A stretch of 35,441 nt of DNA, taken from positions 1-35,441 of the forward strand of contig QHOI01000049.1 in assembly GCA_003218705.1 (NCBI GenBank), given 5' to 3'. A model generated the notes under the pieces. It made no database searches, was not told the origin of the DNA, and worked only from the letters and a program-made list of their open reading frames with translations. Position numbers and translations under genes: made by a program. Origin of the DNA: Verrucomicrobiota bacterium (GTDB lineage Bacteria; Verrucomicrobiota; Verrucomicrobiia; Chthoniobacterales; UBA10450). Below, piece by piece: positions 25,298 through 34,587 of this stretch (positions within the stretch are counted from its first letter, which is position 1; the number at the start of each line of letters is the position of its first letter).

Positions 25298-27520
25298 TTG
25301 AACCTCACCAATGCGTTAAGTTTCCGAGCCAAGCTATTGCTGGCGATGATGCTGATCGTCCTGGCGATAACGGGTGCGACTGTGTATGTCGCTGAAAACA
25401 ATCTTCGCTCGAATCAAGCGCGTCTTCTCAACGCTCAGTTTCAAAATCAAGTCCGCTCGCTCCTTGCCGTCCAGGATCTGCGGTCCGGCGCGGTTGCGGA
25501 GAAATGTCGCGACGTTTCGCGCTCCGTCCGATTGCGCGCCGCATTGGAAGAAAAGGATGTGGACGACCTTTACCGAAACGCGCTGCCCGAACTCCAGGAG
25601 GTTTTTAGTCCCAGAGAACCTGATGCGAACGATGGCGATCAAAAAGTCCGCGCTTCGTTCTTCCGCTTTGTCGATGTCAACGGAGAAGTGTTGTCCGCGG
25701 GCGATCAACCCGCCGGAGATGCCGATCCTCGTTCACTCGCGCAAGCTTTAGAGCCGATCAGCCTCAAACCGCGGAATCATGACGAACAAAACGTCGCATT
25801 TATTGCAATCGGTCGCGGAAATGATCCAGCGGTATTGCGTCAGATTGTGCTAACAAAAATCCACGGCTGGGAGGGCAATGATCTGGGCGCGCTCGTTTTG
25901 GGTTTCCCAATAAAACAAACGCAAACTCCGGATGGCCGCGGCGCTGAAATTAAGAGCGGGCTCTGGTTAAATCACCAATTTTACATCGCAGGCTTGAGCA
26001 CCGCTGACCGTCACCTTGTCGCACAACGCGTTCAGGTCGGATTGAACCAGGGTGCTGCCGGCAACTTCCTTGTCGATCTTGAGACTGGTCCTCACTTGCT
26101 TTTTTACAAGGCTTTGCACTCAGAGGTCGCGCCGGCCTACGACGTTTGCCTTTACCCCCTCGCCCCGTGGCTCCGTGAAGCGCGAACACTTCGCTGGAGG
26201 ATCATCGCCCTCGGCGCGCTCGTTCTGATCTGTGGTTTTGGGGCGAGTCTATTTTTGGCAAAGAATCTTTCCAAGCCGGTCGATCAAATCGTTGCCACTT
26301 CAGCCGAGAATGTCACTCGGCGGAAAAAAGCTGAGAAAGATTTACACGAAGTAAATCGGGAACTCGAGAAAGCGCTTATCGAACTCAAGGCGACTCAGCA
26401 GCAAGTGATCCAACAGGAACGCTTGAGCGCGCTTGGCCAAATGGCGGCGGGCATCGCGCACGACTTCAACAACACCCTGATGCCGATTCTCGGTTTCGCC
26501 GACGTCCTCCTGCAAAACGAAGCAATGCTCGACGACAAAGCGGAAACGCGCCGCTGTCTCGAAATGCTGCGCACGTCTGCCAAAGATGCATCCAGCGTTG
26601 TCAGCCGTCTCCGCGAATTTTATCGGCCGGCCGATTCCGATGAAGAATTTCCGATTGTCGATCTTGCCAAGCTGGTCGAGCAAGCGGTCGCGCTCACAGA
26701 ACCAAAATGGCGCGGACTCACTCAAGCGCGCGGAATCACGGTCGACGTCCAAACCGATTTCAAAGCTTACCCGATCGTGGCCGGCGATGAATCCGCCCTT
26801 CGCGAAGTCCTAACCAACCTGCTCTTCAACGCCGTCGACGCGATGCCTCGAGGCGGTCGCGTTTTGCTTGAAACATCGATTGAAAACGAACGCGCTGTTA
26901 TCCGCGTCGCCGACACCGGAACCGGCATGACTGAAACCGTTCGACGTCGCTGTGTCGAGCCGTTTTTTTCCACCAAAGGCGAGCACGGCACCGGTCTCGG
27001 ATTGTCGATGGTTTATGGAATTGTCGAACGCCATCGTGGCCAATTGGAAATCCAATCCGCCGTCGGCAAAGGCACGACGTTCATCATTCGGTTGCCGCTC
27101 GCGCAGGAAATACCCGCTGCGCAATCCAACGGTGAGGTCGTCGCTAAATCAAACTCCGCTCTCAGCGTTCTCGTCGTTGATGACGAAGCACGCAGCCGTG
27201 AAGTGTTGATGGCTTATTTGCGGACCGATAATCATTCGGTCGCCACTGCGTCAAGTGGACGCGAAGCGCTCGAAAAATTTCGGCTTCGGCATTTCGATCT
27301 TGTGGTGATGGACCGCGCCATGCCGGAAATGAGCGGCGAGCAAACTGCGCGCTTCATCAAGCAAGTGAACCACAACATTCCGGTCATCCTGTTGACCGGT
27401 TTCAGCGGACAAATCGACGCGGACGGTGCAAAACCGGCCGCAGTAGATGTCGTTTTGAACAAGCCGATCACGCTCGACGTCCTTCGACACACCATCAGGA
27501 AATTGGTTCATGCGACGTAA
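25298..27520 (+). CDS. Hybrid sensor histidine kinase (TM-periplasmic sensor-TM-HisKA-HATPase-REC)
   Basis: TTG start; 'LSALGQMAAGIAHDFNNTLMPILGFADVLLQ', 'REVLTNLLFNAVDAMPRGG', 'VADTGTGMTETVRRRCVEPFFSTKGEHGTGLGLSMVYGIVERHRG', C-terminal REC 'SVLVVDDEARSREVL...FDLVVMDRAMPEMSGEQTARFIKQ...LLTGFSG...LNKPITLDVLR'. Confidence 0.94.
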   Translation: MNLTNALSFRAKLLLAMMLIVLAITGATVYVAENNLRSNQARLLNAQFQNQVRSLLAVQDLRSGAVAEKCRDVSRSVRLRAALEEKDVDDLYRNALPELQEVFSPREPDANDGDQKVRASFFRFVDVNGEVLSAGDQPAGDADPRSLAQALEPISLKPRNHDEQNVAFIAIGRGNDPAVLRQIVLTKIHGWEGNDLGALVLGFPIKQTQTPDGRGAEIKSGLWLNHQFYIAGLSTADRHLVAQRVQVGLNQGAAGNFLVDLETGPHLLFYKALHSEVAPAYDVCLYPLAPWLREARTLRWRIIALGALVLICGFGASLFLAKNLSKPVDQIVATSAENVTRRKKAEKDLHEVNRELEKALIELKATQQQVIQQERLSALGQMAAGIAHDFNNTLMPILGFADVLLQNEAMLDDKAETRRCLEMLRTSAKDASSVVSRLREFYRPADSDEEFPIVDLAKLVEQAVALTEPKWRGLTQARGITVDVQTDFKAYPIVAGDESALREVLTNLLFNAVDAMPRGGRVLLETSIENERAVIRVADTGTGMTETVRRRCVEPFFSTKGEHGTGLGLSMVYGIVERHRGQLEIQSAVGKGTTFIIRLPLAQEIPAAQSNGEVVAKSNSALSVLVVDDEARSREVLMAYLRTDNHSVATASSGREALEKFRLRHFDLVVMDRAMPEMSGEQTARFIKQVNHNIPVILLTGFSGQIDADGAKPAAVDVVLNKPITLDVLRHTIRKLVHAT

Positions 27521-28751
27521 GATCGACATCCTCAGCGTCGCGGTCGGTCTCGTGCTTGTAATCGAAACCCGCGCCGATCTGCTTGACCGTGTAAACGACG
27601 CATTGTCAATCCGCGACCCGCAAAAGCGTTTTCAGTTGCAGTTGAGCGGATTAATCGACTTTGAAGGTTACTTCATTGATCAACGCGCGCCCGCTCTGAT
27701 CGAGACGGACGACAGTTTCCTTTTCAATCCGCGAGTATCGCTCTTTCTCGACGCGCAATTCGCACAGCATTTCTATTTCTTCGCGCAGGCACGTCTCGAT
27801 CGCGGTTTTGATCCCTCGGATCAAGGCGCGCAGGTCAGGCTCGACGAATATTTTCTTCGCTACACGCCGCTCGATCGTCCTTGGATCAGTCTTCAAATCG
27901 GAAAGTTCGCGACAGTTGTCGGGAATTGGGTGTCCCGGCATTATTCCTGGGATAATCCTTTTATCAACGCGCCCTTACCCTACGAAAATCTGACCGGACT
28001 CTGGGACAGCGCCGCTCCCTATGATGCCGACACACTCTTTTATTGGGGGCACGTCGGCGAATACGACACAGGTGATTATTCCGACAAATACTTACGGCTG
28101 CCGATTATTTGGGGCCCGAGTTACGCGAGCGGATTCGCCGTGTCCGGATCGATCGACAAATTCGATTATGCGGTCGAAATGAAAAACTCCGCCCTCGCCT
28201 CCCGACCCGAGTCATGGGACGTCACTAATGTTGGTTTCGAAAATCCGACCTTCAGTACGCGCGTGGGTTTTCGTCCGAACGAAATGTGGAACCTTGGCGT
28301 TTCCGCCAGTGCCGGTCCCTACTTGCTTTCGCAAGCCGCCTCAACGCTCCCGCCTGGCCGCGACATCGACGATTACCGTGAGCTACTTCTCGGGCAGGAC
28401 ATTTCGTTTGCCTGGCATCATTGGCAGTTTTGGGCGGAGTTTTACGAAACGCGATTCGAAGTGCCTCGAATCGGCAACGCCGACACGTTCACTTATTATC
28501 TGGAAACGAAGTACAAATTCACTCCGCAACTTTTCGGCGCCGTCCGTTGGAATCAGCAACTCTTCGGCACAGTCCGAGACGGCAGTGAACGCGCGCAATG
28601 GGGCAATAACATTTGGCGCGTGGACGCCGCGGTCGGTTATCGCTTCACCGATTATCTGCAAACCAAAGTCCAATACAGCTTCAGCCACCAGGACACGACG
28701 ATTCAACAAGGCGAACAACTCATCGCCCTTCAGTTGACGATCAAGTTCTAA
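27510..28751 (+). CDS. Porin-like outer-membrane beta-barrel protein
   Basis: Signal-like N-terminus; 'FQLQLSGLIDFEGYFIDQ', 'LFLDAQFAQHFYFFAQARLDRGFDPSDQGAQVRLDEYFLRYTPLDRPWISLQIGKF', repeated amphipathic strands and C-terminal '...LIALQLTIKF' ending in Phe. Confidence 0.8.
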   Translation: MRRKIDILSVAVGLVLVIETRADLLDRVNDALSIRDPQKRFQLQLSGLIDFEGYFIDQRAPALIETDDSFLFNPRVSLFLDAQFAQHFYFFAQARLDRGFDPSDQGAQVRLDEYFLRYTPLDRPWISLQIGKFATVVGNWVSRHYSWDNPFINAPLPYENLTGLWDSAAPYDADTLFYWGHVGEYDTGDYSDKYLRLPIIWGPSYASGFAVSGSIDKFDYAVEMKNSALASRPESWDVTNVGFENPTFSTRVGFRPNEMWNLGVSASAGPYLLSQAASTLPPGRDIDDYRELLLGQDISFAWHHWQFWAEFYETRFEVPRIGNADTFTYYLETKYKFTPQLFGAVRWNQQLFGTVRDGSERAQWGNNIWRVDAAVGYRFTDYLQTKVQYSFSHQDTTIQQGEQLIALQLTIKF

Positions 28752-30151
28752 CCCGAGTCACGCGCGTACCAATCGACTTTGCGCGTCACGTACATCACTG
28801 CTGCGAGCACGATGAAAAGTGCGATGGCGCCCATCAGCAACGCGTAATCTTGCTGCCGCAAAGTGATGTAGAGAAACGTGTAAACGCCCGCCAACCCGGC
28901 GCCGATCATCAATGTTCGGACTCCGCCGCCGAGAAAAAATCGGCAATACCACGTGATCAAGATGGTCGATGCGACCGCCGCGATCAGATACGCATAACCA
29001 AATCCGATAAATTCGGAAATCGACAGCAGCAGCAGATAAAACAAGCAAAGAGCGGCGCCGACCATCAGATATTGGAACGGATGAATCTTCTGCCGCGCAG
29101 TGACTTCGAAGAGGAAAAATGTCGTGAACACGAGGACAAGAAAGAGCACACCGTATTTAATGGAGCGCTCGACGTATCGATACGCGTCCAAGATCGACAA
29201 AAACTGTGCGCCGAAAAGTGACTCCGAAACCGCGTTGGTGGTGAACCGTTCGTTTCCATTACGGCTCGTCCACGCTTGCGGATAATTGCGACCGTAATAG
29301 GAAATTTTCCACTTCGCCTCAAAACCATCCGCCCGCACCGAACGCTCGGCCGGTAAAAACGCACCGCGAAATGCCGGGTCCGGCCAGTTCGATTTCAGGG
29401 TCGCCTCGTTTTGAACGCCGAATGGTGCGAAGTAAATTCCTTCGCTGCCGTTAAAATCGAGGGGAATTAAAAATTCCACCGGAGCGCCGATCGGTTTGTC
29501 GCCAGTGAGAGGCGCCGTCGCGCCAGTTGTATAACCGGGAACTTGCGACCCGGGAAGAAGTGGTCGCTTTGTTCCGCCCCAATCGAGCACGATTCCCTCG
29601 CGGGTTCCGCGCAAATCGTTCACCGCGATCGTGACGAAGGCGTCTTTCCATTGCACATCCTTGATGTCGATCTTGAGCGCTCCGAAATCCGGCGGCGCAA
29701 ATCTTCCGGAAAGCTTCACCTGCGCCCGAAAAACGGCTGCGTCATAGATCCCGCGATGCAACGTTTGCGTCTTCGCGTCGCCCGTGACGCTCAACATTTC
29801 GGGAAGGAAATACGCATTCGCGATCGCGGTTTCTTCCACTTCCCGCCGCTCCATCTTCCCATCCGGCGCCGGCACTTCCTTCACCGCCTTAAATTTGTAT
29901 TGATACGGAATCCCAAGCACAGGGCCGATCACACTTTGTTCTTTGCCCCAGGATGAAGTGATATCGGCGACAGCTTCGTTGCGTCGCTGCAACCGATCGG
30001 TCAACACGCCTGTGATCATCAAGAGCGGAATCAAGAGGATGAGAACAAGCGCCCCGACTCCGAGCAGCTTGATGATTGTGCTATGGCGCTTTCCAAATGA
30101 AGGCTGCGATTTCGGTAACGGCGGCGGAGCGGTGGTTGGGGCTTCGGGCAT
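28748..30151 (-). CDS. creD: Inner membrane protein CreD family
   Basis: 'STIIKLLGVGALVLILLIPLLMITGVLTDRLQRRNEAVADITSSWGKEQSVIGPVLGIPYQ', 'YVERSIKYGVLFLVLVFTTFFLFEV...IHPFQYLMVGAALCLFYLLLLSISEFIGFGYAYLIAA'. Start placed at MPEAPTTAPPPLPKS. Confidence 0.93.
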   Translation of the reverse strand: MPEAPTTAPPPLPKSQPSFGKRHSTIIKLLGVGALVLILLIPLLMITGVLTDRLQRRNEAVADITSSWGKEQSVIGPVLGIPYQYKFKAVKEVPAPDGKMERREVEETAIANAYFLPEMLSVTGDAKTQTLHRGIYDAAVFRAQVKLSGRFAPPDFGALKIDIKDVQWKDAFVTIAVNDLRGTREGIVLDWGGTKRPLLPGSQVPGYTTGATAPLTGDKPIGAPVEFLIPLDFNGSEGIYFAPFGVQNEATLKSNWPDPAFRGAFLPAERSVRADGFEAKWKISYYGRNYPQAWTSRNGNERFTTNAVSESLFGAQFLSILDAYRYVERSIKYGVLFLVLVFTTFFLFEVTARQKIHPFQYLMVGAALCLFYLLLLSISEFIGFGYAYLIAAVASTILITWYCRFFLGGGVRTLMIGAGLAGVYTFLYITLRQQDYALLMGAIALFIVLAAVMYVTRKVDWYARDSG

Positions 30152-30285
30152 AACTCGAAGGTTTAATGAGAATACGGAGTCGAAGCGAAAATCTTTCAAC
30201 TGACGAGAAATATTTTCGACTGGCGAGATCGTTGAATCCAAAGCAGATGCCGGCTGCATCTCAGTGAAAACAAACCGAGGTTTTC

Positions 30286-32829
30286 ATGATCCAGGATTTC
30301 AAGTTTGCGGTCCGGCAGCTTTTCAAGGCGCCGGGGTTCACGGCCGTAGCGGTATTGACGCTGGCGCTCGCGATAGGCGTTAATTCCGCGATTTTTGCGC
30401 TGATCAACGGTGTCGTGCTGCACCCGGTCGTGCCGCTGCGACCAAGCGAAGTGGTCAACGTTTTCACCGCCCGACAGAACGCGAGCCACGATTACCGCCA
30501 GTTTTCCTACAACGAGTTTCGCGAGCTCCGCGAGGACGGTGGAGAGGTGTTTGCCAACGTTGCCGCGCTTGAGTTCGCCGTGGCTGGCATCGGGCGCGAT
30601 CACGAGATGCGCCGCAGTTTTGCTTTTCTTACTTCCGAAAATTATTTCTCAATGATGGGCGTCCAGCCCTATCGCGGCAGGTTCTATAGCGCCGAAGAAT
30701 GCAAACCGAACGCCAACATCGCGGTCGTGGTCGCGAGCCACGGATTTTGGAAACGCCAGGGCAGCCGCAATGATTTTGTCGGCAGCACCCTTCAGATCAA
30801 CGGCCAGCCTTACGTCGTAATTGGCATCGCCCCGGAAGGATTCAGCGGCGCAAACGTACTCATCGCGCCGGACATCTGGGTGCCGATTGGCATTCGCTCA
30901 CAGCTCGGTTCCGCCTTTGGCGATTCCGAAACAATGCATGATCTGAACAATCCGAAGAATTACGCCTTCAATCTTACTGGCCGCCTGCGTCCAGGTCTGA
31001 CAATTGAAACAGCAAAATCGCGTCTGCCGGTGCTGGCCCAGCGGCTGAGCGCCATCCAACCAGCGGACAGCGAAGGCGCGCGTGAATTGCAGATTCAAAC
31101 GCCGTCGCGATTCAGTTTGAGCACACAACCGGAAGATGACGGCCCGATCACGCTGATCGCGACGTTGCTTATGACGATGGCGGGCGCTGTGTTGCTGATC
31201 GCCTGTTTGAATCTGGCGAACATGCTGCTCGCGCGCGGCACCGCACGATCCAAGGAAATCGCGGTCCGCCTCGCGGTTGGCGCGTCACGATGGCGGATCG
31301 TGCGGCAATTGCTCTGCGAAGGATTCCTGCTCGCTGTTTGCGACGGCGCGATCGGTCTCGTGCTCAGCGCGTGGGGCAACGACGTTTTGCTTCAGCAGCT
31401 CCGCAGCCTCCTCGCATCCGTCAATTTCTCGTTCGTTGTAAAGTTGCGCCCGGACATCACCGTTCTCGGGGCGACATTTCTGTTTTGTTTACTCGCAATG
31501 ATGCTCTTCAGCCTCGGCCCGGCGCTGAAAGCGACGAAAGCCGATTTGGTCAACGACTTGAAACAACAAGTCGGCGAGCCGGCGCGGATTGGACGCTTCA
31601 GCCGCTTCTTCGCGCCGCGTCACATCTCGGTCATGGTGCAAATCGCGCTCTCGCTCATGTTGCTCTTCGCCGCCGGACTATTTTTTCGCGGAGCACTGAA
31701 GGCTGCCGGACTGGATCCCGGCTTCAAGGCTGCGGGAGATTTGATCACCGAATTCGACTTTACCCTGGTCAAGAAAGAGCCAGCGGATTCGCGACGATTG
31801 ATGTTCAAGATGGTCGACCGCGCGCGCGAATTGCCAGGCGTTCAGGCCGCCGTCGTCGCCACGATGTTGCCCTATTCCGATTTTACCAACTCACGCCGGA
31901 TTCTTTCCGCCAAAGACACAATGCCGAGCGATCCGAAAACGCCGGACCCCAGCGTGAATTCGCTCTATACCGCAATCACGCCCGGCTATTTCGAAGCGCT
32001 CGGCGTCAAGCTGTTGCGCGGGCGCGATTTCACTCAGGCCGAATGCGAGGACAAGGATGGACGACGCGTTGCCATAATCGACGAAGAAATGACGGCAAAA
32101 CTTTTTCCTAATCAGGATGCGATCGGTCAGCATGTTCGTTACACGCAGCCGCCGAAAAGCGGCGGGCCTAACGACCTGGAGATCGTCGGCGTGGTCAGCA
32201 AACATCGGCACGATGTCCAGAACGACACAATTATCTGCCGATTATTCGTGCCGTTAGCGCAGGGTTATAGCGGCGGCGTATACCTCCACGTTCGCCTCAA
32301 CAGCCAAGATCGACGTGCGGTGGTAGCGATGATGCCGACCTTGCGTCAAACATTGCGCGATCTCCATCCCGACCTGCCATTGTTGCAGATGACGCCGTAC
32401 ACGGATTTGATGGAAAAATCGCCGAATCTTTGGATCGTCAAACTGGGCGCAATTTTGTTCGGCGCCTTTGGTTGTATCGCGCTGCTGCTGGCAGTCGTTG
32501 GTGTTTACGGCGTTAAGGCCTATGCCGTCGCCTGCCGCACCCGCGAGATCGGCATTCGGATGGCTCTCGGCGCGCATCGCAAAGACGTGTTCGCTTTGAT
32601 CATGCGCCAGGGCGCGATGCAAACCGCCCTCGCCGTGTTCGTGGGGGTTCTGCTTTCATTGGCCGCCGGCCGAGTGCTTGCACAGATTCTCTACGGCGTT
32701 AGCCCGACTGATCCTTTCGCGTTGATCGCTTCAAGCCTGATGCTTGCGGCCGCCGCCCTGCTCGCTTGCTTTCTCCCCGCGCGCCGCGCGACCTACGTCA
32801 ATCCGATCACCGCGTTGCGAACCGAATAA
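30286..32829 (+). CDS. ABC transporter permease, MacB-like/acidobacterial ADOP-type duplicated permease
   Basis: 'MIQDFKFAVRQLFKAPGFTAVAVLTLALAIGVNSAIFALINGVVL', 'LIACLNLANMLLARGTARSKEIAVRLAVGASRWRIVRQLLCEGFLLA', C-terminal FtsX domain 'CRTREIGIRMALGAHRKDVFALIMRQG'. Confidence 0.93.
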   Translation: MIQDFKFAVRQLFKAPGFTAVAVLTLALAIGVNSAIFALINGVVLHPVVPLRPSEVVNVFTARQNASHDYRQFSYNEFRELREDGGEVFANVAALEFAVAGIGRDHEMRRSFAFLTSENYFSMMGVQPYRGRFYSAEECKPNANIAVVVASHGFWKRQGSRNDFVGSTLQINGQPYVVIGIAPEGFSGANVLIAPDIWVPIGIRSQLGSAFGDSETMHDLNNPKNYAFNLTGRLRPGLTIETAKSRLPVLAQRLSAIQPADSEGARELQIQTPSRFSLSTQPEDDGPITLIATLLMTMAGAVLLIACLNLANMLLARGTARSKEIAVRLAVGASRWRIVRQLLCEGFLLAVCDGAIGLVLSAWGNDVLLQQLRSLLASVNFSFVVKLRPDITVLGATFLFCLLAMMLFSLGPALKATKADLVNDLKQQVGEPARIGRFSRFFAPRHISVMVQIALSLMLLFAAGLFFRGALKAAGLDPGFKAAGDLITEFDFTLVKKEPADSRRLMFKMVDRARELPGVQAAVVATMLPYSDFTNSRRILSAKDTMPSDPKTPDPSVNSLYTAITPGYFEALGVKLLRGRDFTQAECEDKDGRRVAIIDEEMTAKLFPNQDAIGQHVRYTQPPKSGGPNDLEIVGVVSKHRHDVQNDTIICRLFVPLAQGYSGGVYLHVRLNSQDRRAVVAMMPTLRQTLRDLHPDLPLLQMTPYTDLMEKSPNLWIVKLGAILFGAFGCIALLLAVVGVYGVKAYAVACRTREIGIRMALGAHRKDVFALIMRQGAMQTALAVFVGVLLSLAAGRVLAQILYGVSPTDPFALIASSLMLAAAALLACFLPARRATYVNPITALRTE

Positions 32830-32830
32830 C

Positions 32831-33565
32831 TCACGACTTGGCGCGGATTTCTGCGGCTTCGCGCATGAAGTTTCGGTTTCGAACGATCCGCGTAGGAGTT
32901 TGCCCGGATGTGTCGCTTCGGATGATCACCGAAAAGCAATCAATTAAGCGCCGTCCGCGCCAGTTAACCAATTCCTGGCTGAGACAATGCAAGCTGTGCT
33001 TCGCGCAGAGCGCGCGAAACAACTCAGCAGTCATATCCGGGCTGCGATGATGCGCCCAATCAAAAATCTTCGCTTTGATTAGGGGCTTTGCCAGCGCCTG
33101 CGGAATTCGCTCACGGAAGGAGTTGGCGTATTCGCCAAAATTGGAATGGTGAATGAATCCTTTTCCGCCGATTTTCAATTTAGTCCCCAATTCACCCAGA
33201 TACGCTTCGACCACATCCTGTTTGGTATGAACGAGAGAATCGAAACTGAACACGAAATCGACTGAAGCATCGGGAATCATGGGAAGCGATCGACCGTCGT
33301 TGAGATAACAGTGGACATGCGAATCAGACGCAAACCGTTGACGACACGCTTCGATACACTCGCCAATCCGATCGACGATCCAGAGCTCACGGCAATTATC
33401 TTTCAGATAGTGAGTCCATCGACCGAAACCGGGCGCAATTTCCAAGATGGTTTCGGTCGGCAAGTGACTACGGATCCGCGGTAGAATAGCGTGCTCCCAC
33501 TGCGCCGCCGAAGTTCCCCACGGCGCCGACCATTCCTCGCCCGCATCTTTCCAGTCATATTTCAT
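32831..33565 (-). CDS. Class I SAM-dependent methyltransferase
   Basis: 'ILEIAPGFGRWTHYLKDNCRELWIVDRIGECIEACRQRF', 'IPDASVDFVFSFDSLVHT'. Start placed at MKYDWKDAGEEW because the longer ORF (to 33673) enters the tRNA-Phe. Confidence 0.85.
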   Translation of the reverse strand: MKYDWKDAGEEWSAPWGTSAAQWEHAILPRIRSHLPTETILEIAPGFGRWTHYLKDNCRELWIVDRIGECIEACRQRFASDSHVHCYLNDGRSLPMIPDASVDFVFSFDSLVHTKQDVVEAYLGELGTKLKIGGKGFIHHSNFGEYANSFRERIPQALAKPLIKAKIFDWAHHRSPDMTAELFRALCAKHSLHCLSQELVNWRGRRLIDCFSVIIRSDTSGQTPTRIVRNRNFMREAAEIRAKS

Positions 33566-33615
33566 TAAACAGCACGCATTCGCTTGAGGACTAGCACGAA
33601 CGGCGCGGGTGAATG

Positions 33616-33688
33616 TGGCTGGGGGCGGAATCGAACCGCCGACACGTGGATTTTCAGTCCACTGCTCTGCCAACTGAGCTACCCAGCC
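33616..33688 (-). tRNA. tRNA-Phe (anticodon GAA), CCA not encoded
   Basis: Cloverleaf on minus strand: GGCTGGG TA GCTC AGTTGGCA GAGC A GTGGA CTGAAAA TCCAC GTGTC GGCGG TTCGATT CCGCC CCCAGCC A. Confidence 0.96.
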
Positions 33689-33837
33689 GCATGCTGAAGA
33701 TCGGTCATCACCCGCGCAGGAGTCGGGCGTTCACTATGCCGGATTCCGATTGCCGAGCAAGTGTCGCCGTGCAATGCACAATGAAGCATGGACAGCACAC
33801 GGCGCCGACCTAGACTGCAAAAATTTCGCACGCGCTG

Positions 33838-34587
33838 ATGAAGGCGATTGTTTTGACTTGCGACCGCTACCGGGCGGTAACCGAGCATATGATCCTGCAG
33901 TACGAAAAGCTCTGGCCGGATCATCCGTTTGTCTTTCGCGTCCCCTATCAGAAGCTCCACGGGGCGCCGGGCAATCGAGCGGAGTACGTGCAAACGCCGG
34001 CGGAAATTCGCGCCACCGTCCTCCAAATTCTCGCTCATCTGGACGACGAGGAGTGGATTTACTGGTGCCCGGACGATAAATATCCGATCGAGCTGGTAGT
34101 GGATAAGATTGTCGATCTTGTTTCGGATATCGTGCGCTCAGCCGACATGAGCGGCCTACTCTTTTGCCGTTGCAAAGCGCTCCTGCGCCGACCGGGAGCG
34201 ACATTGCACCCGCAACCAAAGATTAATTCGTTCGGCGACGTTTACCTGGAGCGCAAAGGCTGGCACCAGATTTGGATCCATCAATTCCTCAGAGTAAAGG
34301 TGCTGCGGTTTTTGTTTTCGCAGATGCCGGAGCGCATCGCCTCAGCCAAGTTAATGGATACACTCAAGGACCAAGTGCCGAAGCTGCCCGAGCATCGATT
34401 GTTCGTTACCAGGGAAAACTTCGCCGTTTTCGGTGAAAGTACGCACAAGGGCACGATCAACCGGAACTGCTACGAGAGTATTAAAAGAACGAAGATCGAG
34501 CTCCCGAAATGGTTTCGAAAGCCTAACGACAAATACGTCACACTCGGCAAGTTGGAGGGGCAATCGATTACCACTCAGTCTAGGTAG
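33838..34587 (+). CDS. Hypothetical protein, possibly glycosyltransferase-like
   Basis: 'MKAIVLTCDRYRAVTEHMILQYEKLWPDHPFVFRVPYQ', 'EEWIYWCPDDKYPIELV' (DD motif after a hydrophobic stretch). Family not firmly recognised. Confidence 0.6.
   Translation: MKAIVLTCDRYRAVTEHMILQYEKLWPDHPFVFRVPYQKLHGAPGNRAEYVQTPAEIRATVLQILAHLDDEEWIYWCPDDKYPIELVVDKIVDLVSDIVRSADMSGLLFCRCKALLRRPGATLHPQPKINSFGDVYLERKGWHQIWIHQFLRVKVLRFLFSQMPERIASAKLMDTLKDQVPKLPEHRLFVTRENFAVFGESTHKGTINRNCYESIKRTKIELPKWFRKPNDKYVTLGKLEGQSITTQSR

Noticed and set aside
31290-32111. 273-aa plus-strand ORF in another frame within the MacB-like permease
   Set aside because: Arg-rich alternate-frame translation with no domain; the overlapping permease frame has clear FtsX-type motifs.
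33565-33673. N-terminal extension of the methyltransferase ORF ('MAEQWTENPRVGGSIPPPATF...')
   Set aside because: It is translation of the tRNA-Phe region; start moved to 33565.
1628-34119. AAGATCGACA as a Chi/KOPS-like strand-polar motif
   Set aside because: Orientation is nearly balanced (9 plus, 7 minus) within one window, unlike replichore-polar motifs. Kept instead as an uptake-like or iterated word.
1628-34119. AAGATCGACA as a pure codon-usage artefact of KID/VDL
   Set aside because: Contributes to some coding copies, but cannot explain the non-coding copies, the third reading frame at 29190, or the fixed flanking bases. A codon-shuffled null is still needed to settle the magnitude.
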